A DNA stretch of 64,000 nt from Paramecium octaurelia (Eukaryota > Ciliophora > Oligohymenophorea > Peniculida > Parameciidae), in NCBI GenBank assembly GCA_905182995.1, contig CAJJDP010000010.1, positions 659,687-723,686 on the forward strand, given 5' to 3'. Positions 36,644 through 49,083 of the stretch are shown piece after piece. Under the pieces are notes generated by a model. The model saw nothing but the letters and a program-made list of their open reading frames with translations, was not told the DNA's origin and did no database searches. Position 1 is the first letter of the stretch. Every line of letters begins with the position of its first letter. The position numbers were made by a program, and so were the translations under genes.

Positions 36644-38348
36644 ATGAATCCAGTCAGAGTATTTCCATTGAAATTCAATGAATTACAAAATACTCAAAGC
36701 ACTTCAAGTTCGCCATAGTTAAAGAAAAAACCAACTCAAAAACTGATAGAAAAACCATTTCTTTTAAACATGTCTCCCATATTGTAAGTAATTCAAATTT
36801 GATTGAAGAAACGGGCAATCGCCAATTAAGGGTAAATTTAATGTGAAACGACTTACTGTAATACCCAAACAAGAGGAAAAATTCTAATTAGTAGCTAATA
36901 TTACGATTTTCATAGGCCCAATAATAAAGGCCATCTTAGTCAACGAGTTCATCCCCAAAGAAGAGAGTAATAAGTGGAGCAAACTATGCTGAAGTATATC
37001 GAATCTTTAAATAGTCATAATCTCCGATGAAACTACCAAATCTTAGAAGAGCAGATACTCAATTGAATAACAACATCCAAAACAAGGATGAGACTTTGCA
37101 AGAGATGAAAAGTTCAAAAAGAAAAGACACAACTACAGACGGTACTCCTTCTGTAAATCCATCGTTTAATTAACCTAGCAATAAATCAGAGGGTCAATAA
37201 TCAAACTGATCTCTGAGTCTGCTCCTGACTCTAGACCCTCAGTATCCAGAGCTAAATTGGCATCTTAAACTGTAGAATAAGAAGTTAAGCCGAAGGTTTC
37301 TAGCCAAATGGTGATGTTACACGGCAGATCAACCAGTCAAGCGACATTAGTAAACACATTTATCCTAGATAATGAAATGCAAGATTATGTGAATTTGTAT
37401 CATTCCAAGTATTGTTGCATAATAATAAGATCCCAAGCTGGGTAGAATGGATAAGGCTAAACTAAAACCAATTAAGACAGCATAATCATTACTAACAATT
37501 TGGGTGGAATTAAAAATAGATATATATTTTCAGTTTGCGATGGTCATGGTGTCTATGGACATTATGTGTCTTAATTAGTTAAGAAGTTGTTACCAAATAT
37601 CATAGACTAATAACTTAAATCAAATATAGGAATGCAAGAGAAAGATATCGGTGAAAATCATTATGCTAGTATCACTAAAGCTATGACTTAAAGCTTTTAG
37701 AAGATGCAGAAAGATTTGTCCAATTGTGGTATTGATGTTACATTTAGTGGAACTACTTGTTCTTTGGTTTTGATTTCTGGACCTCATTTGTGGTGTGCCA
37801 ATATAGGAGATTCGAGAGCAGTAAGCTTTCTTGAAATTATAATTTAGATTTTAATTTAGTAATAGAATAATTAAAAATGGAAGACCATCGAATTGAGTAA
37901 TGACCATAAACCAGATCTACCTGAGGAATACAAAAGAATAATTTCTAGTAAAGGGAGAGTGGAACCCTACATTAGTGAAAATGGAGAGATGATTGGTCCA
38001 CCCAGAGTCTGGTTATTGCACGATCAAATTCCAGGATTGGCCATGAGCAGATCCTTTGGAGATTATGTGGCATCAACTGTTGGAGTGAGTTGTGAACCAG
38101 AAATCATTCATTACAGAATGAATGCCAATTAAGCATTCTTAGTTGTAGCAAGTGATGGAGTGTGGGAGTTCTTTTCTAATGATGAAATCTAAAAGATTGT
38201 TGTTTCCCATTGGCAACCTAATATGACAGCCAAAAAACTAAGCGAGATATGCGATCAAATAGTCAAACTCTCTACTTAAAGATGGCATTAGGAAGATGAA
38301 GTGGTAGATGACATATCAATTGTCATTGCTTATCTCTAAAAAACATGA
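36644..38348 (+). CDS. PP2C-family Ser/Thr phosphatase with long N-terminal extension, 533 aa
   Basis: The C-terminal 310 residues are a PPM/PP2C domain: FSVCDGHGVYGHYVSQ (metal-binding D and DGHG), TFSGTTCSLVLI, CANIGDSRA, MSRSFGDYVA and FLVVASDGVWEFF, with DD later (VVDDISIVIAY). These are the Mg/Mn-binding motifs of the family. The first 210 residues are basic, Ser/Pro-rich and probably disordered. Introns of 25, 25, 26 and 27 nt give exactly 534 codons; the fourth, after GDSRA, removes a short non-coding piece before WKTIELSNDHKPD. It starts 33 bp after the GSK3 stop, on the same strand. Dephosphorylation targets are unknown. Confidence 0.95.
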
Positions 38349-38606
38349 TAATTTTTATTTTTAAATAAGTTTCCTAATCATGCAGGAACTCTTCTTTAAT
38401 TCAACTATAGATCTTTTTAACCATTATCATTCAGTTGTTGATTAAGATGATACCCATCAGTATCGATGAGATTTATTCATCTCTTTACTTAATTCTTATT
38501 TTTTTATTTATTTTTTATTTCATTTTATTAAATGAAAAAGTAAGTTTAGTATTATTTTAAGTATAAATTTAAATAGTATCTTTCGTATTGAATATTATTT
38601 AATTAA

Positions 38607-39655
38607 TCATTTTCCATATTGCATAGCTAAGTTTTATTATCCTGGGGGAAAATACTTTGCTAGGTCTTCCTTGTTTAGATCATCAAAGAAAGGGTGTTTC
38701 ATTGCTTCCTTAACATAAATTCTTTTTGCTGGATCCAATGCAATCATTTTAGTAACTAAATCTAATCCAACCTTTCCTTTAAGATGATAAATTTACCTTA
38801 TCAAAGTTCTTGAAAAATTATTCAGGAGGGGTTGGTCTAAAACGAGGAAAGGTAGGTTTGAAATCTGGCAAATCCGCTATGTTAGGCCAATCTTGAACAG
38901 TGGGTGTGCCATGGTATTAGAAAATCTTAAAGATCTAATCGATTTCACTATCACCACAAAATAGGCCATGCTTTTCAACCATTTCTGTGAGGATACATCC
39001 GACAGACCAGATGTCCACTCCCAAAGAATACTATTTTTATGATAATAAGATCTCGGGAGCTCTGTACCATAAGGTCTCTACTTCGTGAGTCAGAGTTTTG
39101 ATGGGAACTCCAAATGCTCTAGCCAAACCGAAGTCAGCCAATTTAATAATGCCAGTTGATTTGTCGATTAGTATATTTTATGGTTTAAGATCTCTGTGGA
39201 TGATACGTCTGGAATGACAATAATTAAGTCCATTCAAGATTTAGAATGTGAAATGCTATATGTTGTTAGTGTTCAAATGTTTACTTTGATTTGACTAAGG
39301 GTAAGATTGTGTTTGTTTTAATCAAGGAACTTTTTAAAATCCATTTCGACATATTCGAAAACTAAATAGAGTTTCTTCTCATTTGGTTAATAAATGACTT
39401 CTTTTAAACCCACAATGTTTGGATGAGGTTGAAGCTCTTTCAAAATTGAGATCTCTCTCATAGCAGTAGAGGGAACTCCCTCATCTTCATTTTCCAATTT
39501 GATTTTCTTTAGAGCCACTAACTCTTTGGTTACTGAATCACGAGCCTTGTAAACTACACCATAAGTTCCTATACACATTTGAATAATGCATTACCCTCTC
39601 CGATCTTTTCCAATTTTTCATACCTTTCCAATTACCTATTGTTGTTGGTGCTCAT
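38607..39655 (-). CDS. Cyclin-dependent kinase (CDK1/2-like), 322 aa
   Basis: Glycine loop [14 protein letters not shown], cyclin-binding helix PSTAMRE (a variant of PSTAIRE), catalytic [23 protein letters not shown] and the activation segment [16 protein letters not shown] with the T-loop threonine position kept. The size is that of a bare CDK plus a short extension at both ends. The glycine loop is interrupted by a 26-nt intron; two more introns (29 and 25 nt) give 323 codons. It probably drives a cell-cycle transition with a cyclin not in this window. The CDC20/CDH1 gene is the only other cell-cycle regulator here and is 29 kb away. Confidence 0.96.
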
Positions 39656-39865
39656 CTTATCACCTACTCTTAAATCATAGAAATTTTGTGCTTCAATATA
39701 CTAAAATTCATACTTAGCATTTTTGTAAAATAAATTCAAAAATTAAAATATTAACTGTTATTTAAGTAAATCTAGATGGAGAAAAACTGAACTCACAAAA
39801 TTTAAAATTATAGCATTACTAAAACTAAAGCAAACTTATTTTTTAATTTATTTTCTCTCATAATA

Positions 39866-41107
39866 TCATTTCTTTAAATAAATCACACATTTATATTCAA
39901 CACTTTACTCTAAACTTTCTAGTCTTCCAATTCTATACCCACCCTGTCCATGAAAGAGCCACAAAGAAAACCGTAAATCTCCTTCTTCATTATCTACGTC
40001 AGGATACTTTAAATCGACCTTACTCATAGGACTAAATCCAATACAACGATTCCTAACATAATACCAAAATATTTCTCCATTTCGACTCTTCCTTGCCAAT
40101 TTTAAGTCCTATGTTTCCGTGTAAAACTCTGAGGCATAATCAGTTGCACATAAAATAAATGAGTCGGGATCATTGACACTGACTCCACCTATGCATATCT
40201 AAGATTAAGGAGTGCACCTTTGCTTTATTAATTCAATATGAGTTTAAGTAAATGGTTTGTTGAATAACTCTTCGTAAATTTTAGTGAACCCTTTCATTTC
40301 TAAAGTCTTGAACTTCACTTACTTCTAAATGCAAAAGGGTGATTATGTAATGGTGCCAAATACGCTCTACTAATCAAAATCGATTCTTTGCATAGATTAG
40401 GTTTCGCTTTTGTCATTTGGAAAGAGTCGGCGACTTTGCATCAAATAACTCAATGGTTTCTCAATTAGATTCGTTATACTATTAATCTAAAATAACAGAT
40501 CTTGTATTTGCTCTGCAAAACTTTGGTGAACAATGTTAGATTTGGTAATAAGTGAAATATCTTTGCAAAAAAGTGTTGCATCAAAAATCAACCTTTGCGC
40601 TAGACTCTAGAATTTGTCATTAGGCTCATAATCGATTGGCTTAAAATCAGGAACACCATTATTATAATGGATAATATCACAAACATCTTTGGCTAATTAT
40701 TCATAATCTTTTTCAGTTAGATTTGGCTAATCGATGTACTTGCGCTTCAAAATGCCTACTTTACTCTCCTACATGTCCTAATTAACAAACTATGCTATCT
40801 GGTCTTAAAGGAGTCTGGCCTTATTCAGAATCGCATTTATGCTCATCTGAATAGAATCTGTTAGATCTTTATTCTTCTAATTGTATTGCTTAATTTCACG
40901 AGTCCACTCATTCTTGATTAGAGAGTCCAATGTAGAGAGATTGATTGATTTATGGCCATAATGCTCTTCTCCAAGACATAGACCGCATAAGGCTTTTTTG
41001 GAAATCTAACACTTGGAGTCCAGACACAGATGGATAATCTTCTAGTCAACTTCTTAATGTTCTTGAACAGAACAAACGACAGTCGTTGCCTTTTTGAGTA
41101 GATTCAT
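39866..41107 (-). CDS. B-box zinc-finger protein with C-terminal beta domain, 413 aa
   Basis: An intron-less frame of 414 codons. Near the N-terminus, CSVQEHQEVD ... CLDSKCQISKKALCGLCLGE ... HYGHKS gives the Cys/His spacing of a B-box-type zinc finger. A helical middle follows, then a C-terminal region (QICIGGVSVNDPDSFILC; FWYYVRNRCIGFSPMS; FHGQGGYRIGRLESLE) that resembles a TLDc/SPRY-like beta sandwich common in ciliate B-box proteins. Its start is just 18 bp downstream of the Ca2+-ATPase stop. A ubiquitin-ligase or scaffolding role is only an inference from the zinc finger; no RING is present. Confidence 0.85.
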
Positions 41108-41125
41108 TAATTAAATAATTTATAT

Positions 41126-44100
41126 TCAATGTTCTGGATGTCTTTAAATTGAGTTATAATGTTTTGCAAGAGCATTAGGAGTTTATTCGACTTTTTATGA
41201 GGAGACTTTGACTTCTTGTTGGAGAGGTACAATCTTTTGGGATCCCATTTAACTACAAAAGTTATCTTCAGGGATTAATTTAAGGATAAGGCATCCTAAT
41301 AATGAGATACTACCAAATCCAATTCCAATCAACCATTGTTTTATTTATAAACCATAACAACCATATAATCCAATGGCTGCTGATCCAAAAGTAACCATCA
41401 ACACCTAAATGCAGAAGATGAATGGCACTATGATGAGGAAGGCAGAATGGTTGGTTATATTATCAAGGAAATTGATTTCATCAGTGATCCTTCTGCTATT
41501 CAAGAAATTAAACAATTGCAACATAATAAATACATTGAACACATAAGTAAACTAAAATTAGATTATAACAATTACATGTCTACTTCCTTCATGTTCTATG
41601 TTGTACATAATGTAATAATCATAGTCTCCTTGAACTGTCATTAATCTTCCACTAGCCACAATTGAACATGAATCTGCATTATAAAGACAAGGAGGACATT
41701 AAATTTCATAGCATTCATCATTTTAACATACACATCTAGTTTTTAAGCATTTATCAGAATCATCTGGATCGTCCGTTGATGATGTTTCATTTAACTTGGT
41801 TAATCCCAATGATTTTAATGATTCAAAATCTGTTACACAATTGTGATTACTGTATTTAAACCTTATCTTTGGTCCACTAAATGCAGTTGTATCATAGGCA
41901 TCTTGATATTCAGGTAGAAATTTGTCACCTACAAATACTATCACAAGAACAACTCCCACTTAAATGAGAGCTGTTCCCACAATAAACTTAAACATCTTCT
42001 TTGATATTATGTATTCATTTCTATCATGAGGTTTCCGATTCAACAGTTTCTCAGATGGAGGTTCAGTTGCCAAAGCCAATGAGCCTAATGTGTCCATAAT
42101 TAAATTGACCCATAGCAATTAAATTGGTCTTAGAACTTCCTATCTGAGTACTGCAGCCCCGATTAAAGTCAATGATACACTTACTAGATTAGCAGTCAAT
42201 TAAAATCTAAGAAACTTCTTTATGTTATCATACACATTTCTACCCCACATAACAGCTTTCACTATCGAATTGAAGTTGTCATCCAACAGAATGATAGCCG
42301 CAGCTTCCCTAGCAACTTCAGTTCCTGAGACTCCCATTGCAAATCCAACATCTGCTTTTTTTAGAGCTGGAGCATCGTTTGTTCCATCACCAGTTACAGC
42401 TACCACATGATTTCTTTCAATCAAACCAGTTACTAAAGCATATTTATCCTCTGGCCTACTACGAGCCAAGACATCAAGATATGGATATATCTTATCGAAT
42501 TCTTCAGGATTAGCTATTGTGTCAATCCTTAACTTTTTGCCTTCCTTTTATGCTGTCTGACTATCCCTAACACAATTACAAACTTCTGGATGACAATTCT
42601 TACAAACGACTCCTCCAATTCTTCTAACGAATTCAGGTCCTTCCATTACAATACTATCATCAGGATTAGTGATGATTCCACATTCGTTTGCTATGGCCCT
42701 TGCTGTTGTTATATTATCACCAGTAACCATTCTGACTTTGATTCCTGCTTTCTTGCATAATTAGATGGCTCTAGGTACTTCTTATCTGATAATATCTTTA
42801 ATGCCTAAGACAGCTAAGAGAATCAAATCATTTTATTCAATATTATATACACCTTTATCATCTTTACTTGTCAAATCAGCACTGTTTGAAATATTTTTAT
42901 ATGCCAAACATATTGTTCTTAAAGCTTTCTTTGCCATATTTTCAATAGCATCTTCAACTACCAAAGAATTGATTGTTGTGACTCCATTAGATTTTGAATG
43001 ATATTAAGAACATGCTGCTAATACCATTTCTGAAGCTCCTTTGCATACTAATCTTTGCTATCCTCCGACATCTAAAATCATGGACATTCTCTTTCTTTGA
43101 CTGCTAAATGGATATTTAACTACAATAGGATATTTATCTCTAAATTCCTCATAAGGCTTTTGACATCTATCCATAAACTCTAAGAATGATATTTCAGTCT
43201 TAGACCCTTTAGGTTCTGGTCTAAGCATCGCACTTGAATTTACAATGGCTGATTATATAAATATATCTGCTAAATGTTAAGGGAGATACTCAGTCAAATT
43301 ACATGCTTAATAGGTTTCCAATTCAATTAAATTGTCATTCCAAATATTAACTAGAGTCATCTTATTCTAAGTTAACGTTCCAGTTTTATCAGAACATATC
43401 ATTGATGCTCCTCCCATAGTTTCACATGCTGCCATTTTCCTGACTAGATTTTAATCTCTCAACATTTATTTGGTTGAATAAGCTAAAGAGAGTGTTACTG
43501 CCAAGGGTAATCCTTCAGGAATTGCAACCACAATGACTGTGATTCCAATAATAAAGAAATTGACTATCTCTACAATATACTTATTTTCCCATTCAACCTA
43601 TGACTTTTCAACTGCAAATCTAATGCACATAACAACAACAATTATGATTGCACTGTACAATCCAAATTTCCCTATATCTTCTGCAATAGCAGCTAATTTG
43701 ACTTATAAAGGAGTGGCTAATTGGATATTATATTAGGAGTACCTTCTGGTTCATCTTAACGGAGTAAAGCACTGATTTTGCCTGCACATGACAAATCTCC
43801 AACCACTAAAATAATCATCTTGCCTTCTCCTGTCAAGACCCTGGTGCCACTCATCATAATAGGAGAGGGAACTTCATGATGACCAGCTGTTGCGGAGTCA
43901 GTTTGATTCCTTCGAGCTATACAATAGGGTAATGTGTTCTTTTTTATAGGGTCGGTTTCTCCTGTCATGGCTGACTCGTCAGTTGTCAGATCTGAGGCTT
44001 CAAGTACCAGACCATCGGCTGGGATTTCCATTCCTTCAAATATCATTACGATATCTCCAACCATAACTTCACTCATATGAATATCACATTTCTATCCATT

Positions 44101-44671
44101 TCTTATTACTGTAACTCTTTTTCGTTCATCAGCTACTGCATTCAACTTTTGAAACTATTTCTCCTTTTAATAATCATTAATTGCATTAGCATTAGTCGAG
44201 ATTATCACTGCCACAAGGATCGCAAAACCTAGCACTCTTACATTTCTATAGTTTTACCTTCTATCCATGCATAAGCACGATAATCTGATGATGCAGTGGC
44301 TACATCAACTGCAATACTCACCAAAGCTGCCAGACAGAGTATCCTCATAGTAAAGTCTTCCAAAGCCCCCCACAACAATTAACAATAAGATTTCGGAAGA
44401 ATTAGTGGTTTGCGATTATGTCCGAAATTCTGTTCTCTCAAACTTACATCATTCAATAGTAACCCATCCTTATAATTTGAGCACAAAGCCATCTAAAGTT
44501 TAAACTATCTTAAACCTCTAGAAATTCTTGCCCTCCCAACTCCTCCAATTGATCTATCTCTTCAGTAAATGTCCTTTCCTAACATGCATAAGCCACTTGA
44601 CACAATTACTCCTTTGATACACGAAAATTGGTTGTGTATGGCTCAGTTCTCTATGTAACATCTAAAATCAT
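41126..44671 (-). CDS. Plasma-membrane-type Ca2+-ATPase (P-type IIB), 1147 aa
   Basis: Pumps Ca2+ out of the cytosol using ATP. Family motifs in order: N-terminal cytosolic segment, membrane helices, actuator TDESAMTGE, membrane helix with [17 protein letters not shown], phosphorylation site [13 protein letters not shown] (Asp is the phosphorylated residue), KGASEMVL in the nucleotide domain, [14 protein letters not shown], and the hinge [19 protein letters not shown]. The C-terminal part [20 protein letters not shown] matches PMCAs, with one acidic, Cys-rich loop between helices. Introns of 23, 29, 26 and 24 nt give 1148 codons. No clear calmodulin-binding helix was picked out in the short tail. 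Ca2+ pumps of this kind are known in Paramecium. Confidence 0.97.
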
Positions 44672-45016
44672 AATATATTTAATTAATTTTACCAATTCAT
44701 TATATTACTTGCTATCTTAATTTCCCTATACACCTACAATTTCGAATTGGCATTTATTATTTTTATCATCAATAAATCAATTTTCACTAAACCTGAACTA
44801 ATATTTAGTGATAACCAATTTCTACCTATGATTGTTAACTTTTCATAAAAACTAAACTATATCGATAAACTAATACACTCACATGAATACGAGTTCAATC
44901 ATAATGTTATGGTGTTATTAATATATTAAAGTGAGTTTATTTAGAAATTAAGTTTAAATTATTTATCAAAAAGCATAATTGTTACAAAGTATTATAAAAA
45001 TATAATAATAAAATAA
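44672..45016. promoter_or_regulatory. Divergent intergenic region
   Basis: 345 bp between the Ca2+-ATPase start (minus) and the zinc-finger gene start (plus). AT-rich; should contain both promoters. No gene-like frame or recognised motif. Confidence 0.5.
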
Positions 45017-45878
45017 ATGAATTACAAGCCGAATTTGAAGATGGACAGTACCTCTGGGTCATTTAAAAAATAAGAATAAACTTTATCTTTAGAAAGTACT
45101 CAAAAGTCAGATTTTTCTGCCAACAATTCGAAACCCAATTTTGCCAGCAAACCATCCTTCAATATTCGCAACCGTTCCACTCAACCATAAGAATAAGAAC
45201 CTTAGTTAACAAGCACTAAAGAAGATTTCTTTAAAACAGGTTCATTTTAAGAGAAGGTACCTCTTAAAGATAGAATCTAACGATCAGACGAAAAGAAAAA
45301 TACTGCCCCTCTTAATCAAGGACTCTATTTACCTGGACAAGAGGAGCTTTTTAGGAAACAAATCCAAGTTGAAAAGAAGGAAGTTTAGCAGGCTTAAGTT
45401 TAATAGGCCAAACAAACTTAATCAGATTCCTATATGCCATCGATTGGGAATTAGAATAAGCGAGAAGCAGCATTATTAGGTTCAAAAAATCCCATTGAAA
45501 ATAAAGTAGCAGTTGCTGATCAAACCAAAGTGCAATAATAACTTGGTAATCAATATGGTAATACAATTAGAGGAAGCTGAACCCATCGAAGATCTAGAAT
45601 TAGTGCTTTGTCCTGAAGGTTGTGGAAGACAGTTTAAATAAGATGTTCTGGAAAAACATACTAAAGTGTGTAAACAGGTGTTTCAATAGAAAAGACAAGA
45701 GTTCAATTCCAAATAGGCAAGAATAGTCTCAAATGATTAATAAAAATTAATGCGACAAGGTTAAATAAAGGAGAAGCAATTACAAAAGAAATAGGGCAAA
45801 GCTCCTCTTGATCCAAATTGGAAAAAACAATCTGAAGAATTGCGCAATATAATAAAAGAATAGAAGTAATAGCAATGA
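45017..45878 (+). CDS. C2HC zinc-finger (ZC2HC1-type) protein, 278 aa
   Basis: A Lys/Gln/Pro-rich N-terminus is followed by one finger, LCPEGCGRQFKQDVLEKHTK then VC, spacing C-x3-C-x12-H-x4-C as in zf-C2HC_2 domains. A basic tail ends in KAPLDPNWKKQSEELRNII. Such proteins are often found in ciliated organisms. One 25-nt intron (GTAATCAATATGG...TTAG) lies just before the finger; 279 codons. The next gene on the same strand starts only 7 bp after this stop, but I found no way to splice them into one. Role unknown; the domain assignment is good. Confidence 0.85.
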
Positions 45879-45885
45879 TTATTTA

Positions 45886-46726
45886 ATGATTAATAATACA
45901 ATCAAATCCCTATTTCATTCATCTAAGACAGCACAATCCTCAAATCAGTTTCACAACAGATGTGTCTGCGAAATATGTAAATGTGGAAAACATCATTGTC
46001 CAATTCACACTGATAATATGCATGGTGACTTCTAGTCTACATTCCAGTATATATATCCAAATAAGCTAGACATGACTATTAACCATGGAAATCGAGCAAA
46101 TAAAGACCATTCAATTATGATAGGTAGCCCTAGTAACATTCCTATGATCCATCTACTTTAAAGAGTTAATATTAGAGTGAATACATCTAGAGACCATTGC
46201 CAGAAAGAGAAACGAGATAATTGCCTGAATTGCAACCTTCTTAACCTTTCTCCAGCTTATCAGACTATTAAACTAATTATTAGAAGTATATCAGTTACTA
46301 AATAGATTTCCATTGCCATTGAAATGTGCTTTATTAAAGCAACCTTACAAGTCAGCTCCTAGATAAGTACCATGGAATACTACGTATGGTGTAGATTTTA
46401 TCTAAAAACCTGTTGGAGGATCTGAATAATTCAAACCATAGGTAAAAGATGGTCCCAATGTGAACACCGATTTTGGATCGACGACTTATAAGACATCCTA
46501 TGTGCCAAAACCAATAAGCAAATAGGAAAGATGTAGAGATCCAGTTTAACGTAACATTAATGGAGACCCAGGATAAATTGGAAATTCTACTTATTAAATG
46601 GATTATATAGAAAAATAAAGAGATGAAAATTATTGTCCAATTCTTGCATTACCGAGAAGACCCAATCAACTAGGAGGAGGAAAGTCACATCTAAATTATG
46701 ATGCTGTTAGAAATAGATGGGTTTGA
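45886..46726 (+). CDS. Stabiliser of axonemal microtubules (SAXO1/FAM154-like), 265 aa
   Basis: The conserved Cys-rich N-terminal signature RCVCEICKCGKHHCPIH is followed by repeated microtubule-binding-like modules (FQHDYQPWK, SDYQTNYQKFPLPLK, FGSTTYKTSYVPKPISK, GNSTYQMDYIEK). This is the defining layout of SAXO/MDM proteins, which bind doublet microtubules in cilia and basal bodies. Introns of 23 and 20 nt are required; the 20-nt intron is short but keeps the repeat in frame, and the total is 266 codons. Start codon 45886 is 7 bp after the previous stop. Expected location: axoneme. Confidence 0.92.
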
Positions 46727-46837
46727 TTATAACAATTAAAGATTAATTTTTTTCCTTTCTTCTTTAATCCAAAAATCTAGTTGTAAAATGGTGCAACAAA
46801 TTAATATTTTCACTTATATTTATAAAATATTTAAATA

Positions 46838-47359
46838 ATGATTTTTCAAGTTCTAATATTAACTCTCAGTCTCTCTGATTGTTGCACTATAAATTAGTTG
46901 CAAAAAAAGACAAGAATTCTAAGAGGAAACTACAAAGATGTGATGAATTTTCATTAAATTAATTTAATAAGTAGAAAAAATACTTATTTTAATGGTGGTT
47001 AAATGAACTCTTAATTAAATCGAGATGCTATATATTATGTTAATGGTGGAATGGGCTATACATTTTGTTATCTTTAAGATTCTATTGAAATTCAATTATT
47101 TAAGAAATATGAAATCAATACTATTGTTCTTGAAATATGGGATCGTTTAGTTGATGTACAGTACGATTTTTAAATATATATTTCCTTTTTTGATGAGGAA
47201 AAACAGGTTTATGAAACTACCTCATTTGCAGGAATAATTAGAATTCGATTTGAAGATCAATTTGTAGATAAAATCAGAATTTACAATAGAGGAGGATCTA
47301 ATTACAATGGATACCTGTCCATTATTAAAGCATAAGCATTCTACCATCGATATTATTGA
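46838..47359 (+). CDS. Secreted F5/8-type C-like protein, tandem copy 1, 173 aa
   Basis: Signal peptide MIFQVLILTLSLSDCC, then one domain with FQDSIEIQL-like beta strands, INTIVLEIWDRLVDVQYDF, YETTSFAGIIRIRFEDQFV and RIYNRGGSNYNGYLSIIKA. The strand order, an R-x-Y/F-(N/R)-x-G-type loop and the terminal I-K-A-(Q)-A-F resemble discoidin/BTBD9-like galactose-binding domains. No intron; 174 codons. It has a close neighbour copy at 47474 on the same strand, clearly a local duplication. A surface or secreted carbohydrate-binding role is an inference. Confidence 0.8.
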
Positions 47360-47473
47360 TGTAATCAATAAAGTACTTTGAATAAACCGGGTTTTGAGAA
47401 TCTTATTTCATATTTTACTTTAAGTATTCATACAAAAAATTTATTATTCTCATTATATAAATAAAATAACAAA

Positions 47474-47989
47474 ATGACTTTTCAACTACTATTATTAACA
47501 ATTATTCTATCTGATTGTTGTACTATAGATTCAATTGATAAAAAGATTATAAGAGGTAATTATTAGGATGTGCTGAATTTTCGCTAAATTAATATAATTA
47601 GTAGAAAAAATACCTATTTTGAAGGTGGTTTAATGAACTCTTAATTAAATCGAGATGCCATATATTATATTGATGGTAAAACGGGCTTTACATTTTGTCA
47701 TCTTTATTATTCAATTGAAATCCAATTATTAAAGAAATATGAAATCAACACCATAGTTGTTGAAATTTTCGATTATTTCTCTTTCTTACACTATAATTTC
47801 TAATTATATATTTCCTATTAAGGAAAGGAAAAACTGGTTTATTAAACTACCTCATTTGCAGGAATAGTTAGAATTAGATTTGCAGATCAATTTGTTGATA
47901 AAATTAGGTTTTACAATAGAGGAGGAAATAATGACAATGATTATCTATCCATTATAAAAGCATAAGCATTCTATAAATTAGATCATTGA
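47474..47989 (+). CDS. Secreted F5/8-type C-like protein, tandem copy 2, 171 aa
   Basis: Paralogue of the gene at 46838, about 114 bp downstream. Same signal peptide style (MTFQLLLLTIILSDCC), same start of the mature part (RGNYQDVLNFRQINIISRKN), same core (EINTIVVEIFDYFSFLHYNF; TSFAGIVRIRFADQFV; DKIRFYNRGGN) and end (DYLSIIKAQAFYKL). Many differences are conservative or at third positions, so both copies look functional. No intron; 172 codons. The difference between copies is greatest in the WDRLVDVQ versus FDYFSFLH loop, perhaps a binding-site change. Confidence 0.8.
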
Positions 47990-48470
47990 GATAATATAAG
48001 TTGTATATTAAAAAGAATCAAGGCTGGTGATATTTTTCTTTCATTTTTCAATTTTTTCTCAATCGAAAGTTGGGTTAATAGTAAACTAATAAGGTTAAAT
48101 ATTGAGATATTATCTCTTTTAAGTCATATATCGATTTTTTAAATAAGATAATCTTTTCAGATTACCTTGTTTTATCTTTCCCCAATTCCCCTAAACAAAA
48201 GAAAGTTAATAATCAATAAAAGAAGCAATGGAGATTTTATATAAAATTATCCGATAATATTTATGTAGTAATTGGCAACTAATTTGATACCTCAGTAAGA
48301 GAGTCTATATATTGTATTAATTATAAATCTTATTGTTATTTATATTATCCATATTCTATTTAGTTTTCATATGTATATTATATTCTCTTTATACAATGTT
48401 CAGCATTAAGATTATTATCACTAGAAATTAGTCTAAAGTATTTATTATAGTATCAAATAACATATAATAA
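47990..48470. other. Intergenic, no gene seen
   Basis: 480 bp after the tandem pair. AT-rich with a few short open stretches (a 20-codon frame from the ATG at about 48228 is the best). No third copy of the tandem gene and no recognised motif. Confidence 0.5.
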
Positions 48471-49076
48471 ATGAATTAAAAGGAATAAATTAATCCATTT
48501 AAAGCGTATGGAACGAAGGAAGTTTGGGAGAAAATAAATGAGTCTGGAAAAAACAAGGAAGTAACCTTATAGTTAAAGAATTAGTACGTGAGATTTCCAG
48601 GGATTGGGATCGAATAAACCCCTTTTTATTAGATGCAAAAACAACATGCGGAAAAAAATCAAAGTAAGAAGCAGGATTTTCTTAGCAAACTAAATAAATT
48701 TGAATATTTCCCATCTGGAAATTAGAAAAAGTTAGACATTTAAGGAATGGTATTGTTACATAATATAAAATCAGTTTTCTCAAATTGATGATGTAAAGAA
48801 ATACTAAGCTAGAATGGAAAGGATAGACCCAATTAACAAAAATTGTAATTCTTGGATGTAAATAAAATAGTGTTGTAACACAAATTGCACAAAGCATTAG
48901 AAACTGCTTCGTTTTTATGGGGTGAATAGGTCAGACATGATGGGAGTTTGGGTACATTGGACTCGATAAACAATTTATTGAATCAATCATAAAAGAAACT
49001 TGAATAAAGAAATCAGAGTTCAGAATTTATATTTACAAAGGGTCATCATAAGGTAAGGCTTGGACACGAAATATGA
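48471..49076 (+). CDS. Hypothetical protein, 184 aa
   Basis: Starts MNQKEQINPFKAYGTKEVWE and is basic, with a helical second half (MFSQIDDVKKYQARMERI; HKALETASFLWGEQVRH) and end FIFTKGHHKVRLGHEI. No signal peptide, membrane segment or known domain. Two introns (25 and 26 nt) remove frame breaks; 185 codons. The stop is 7 bp from the stop of the convergent OST4-like gene. The gene is likely real because the introns fit exactly; function is unknown. Confidence 0.75.
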
Positions 49077-49083
49077 ATATTAA

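Noticed and set aside
42222..43736. Plus-strand open frames inside the Ca2+-ATPase region
   Set aside because: They are shadows of the very well conserved minus-strand P-type ATPase motifs.
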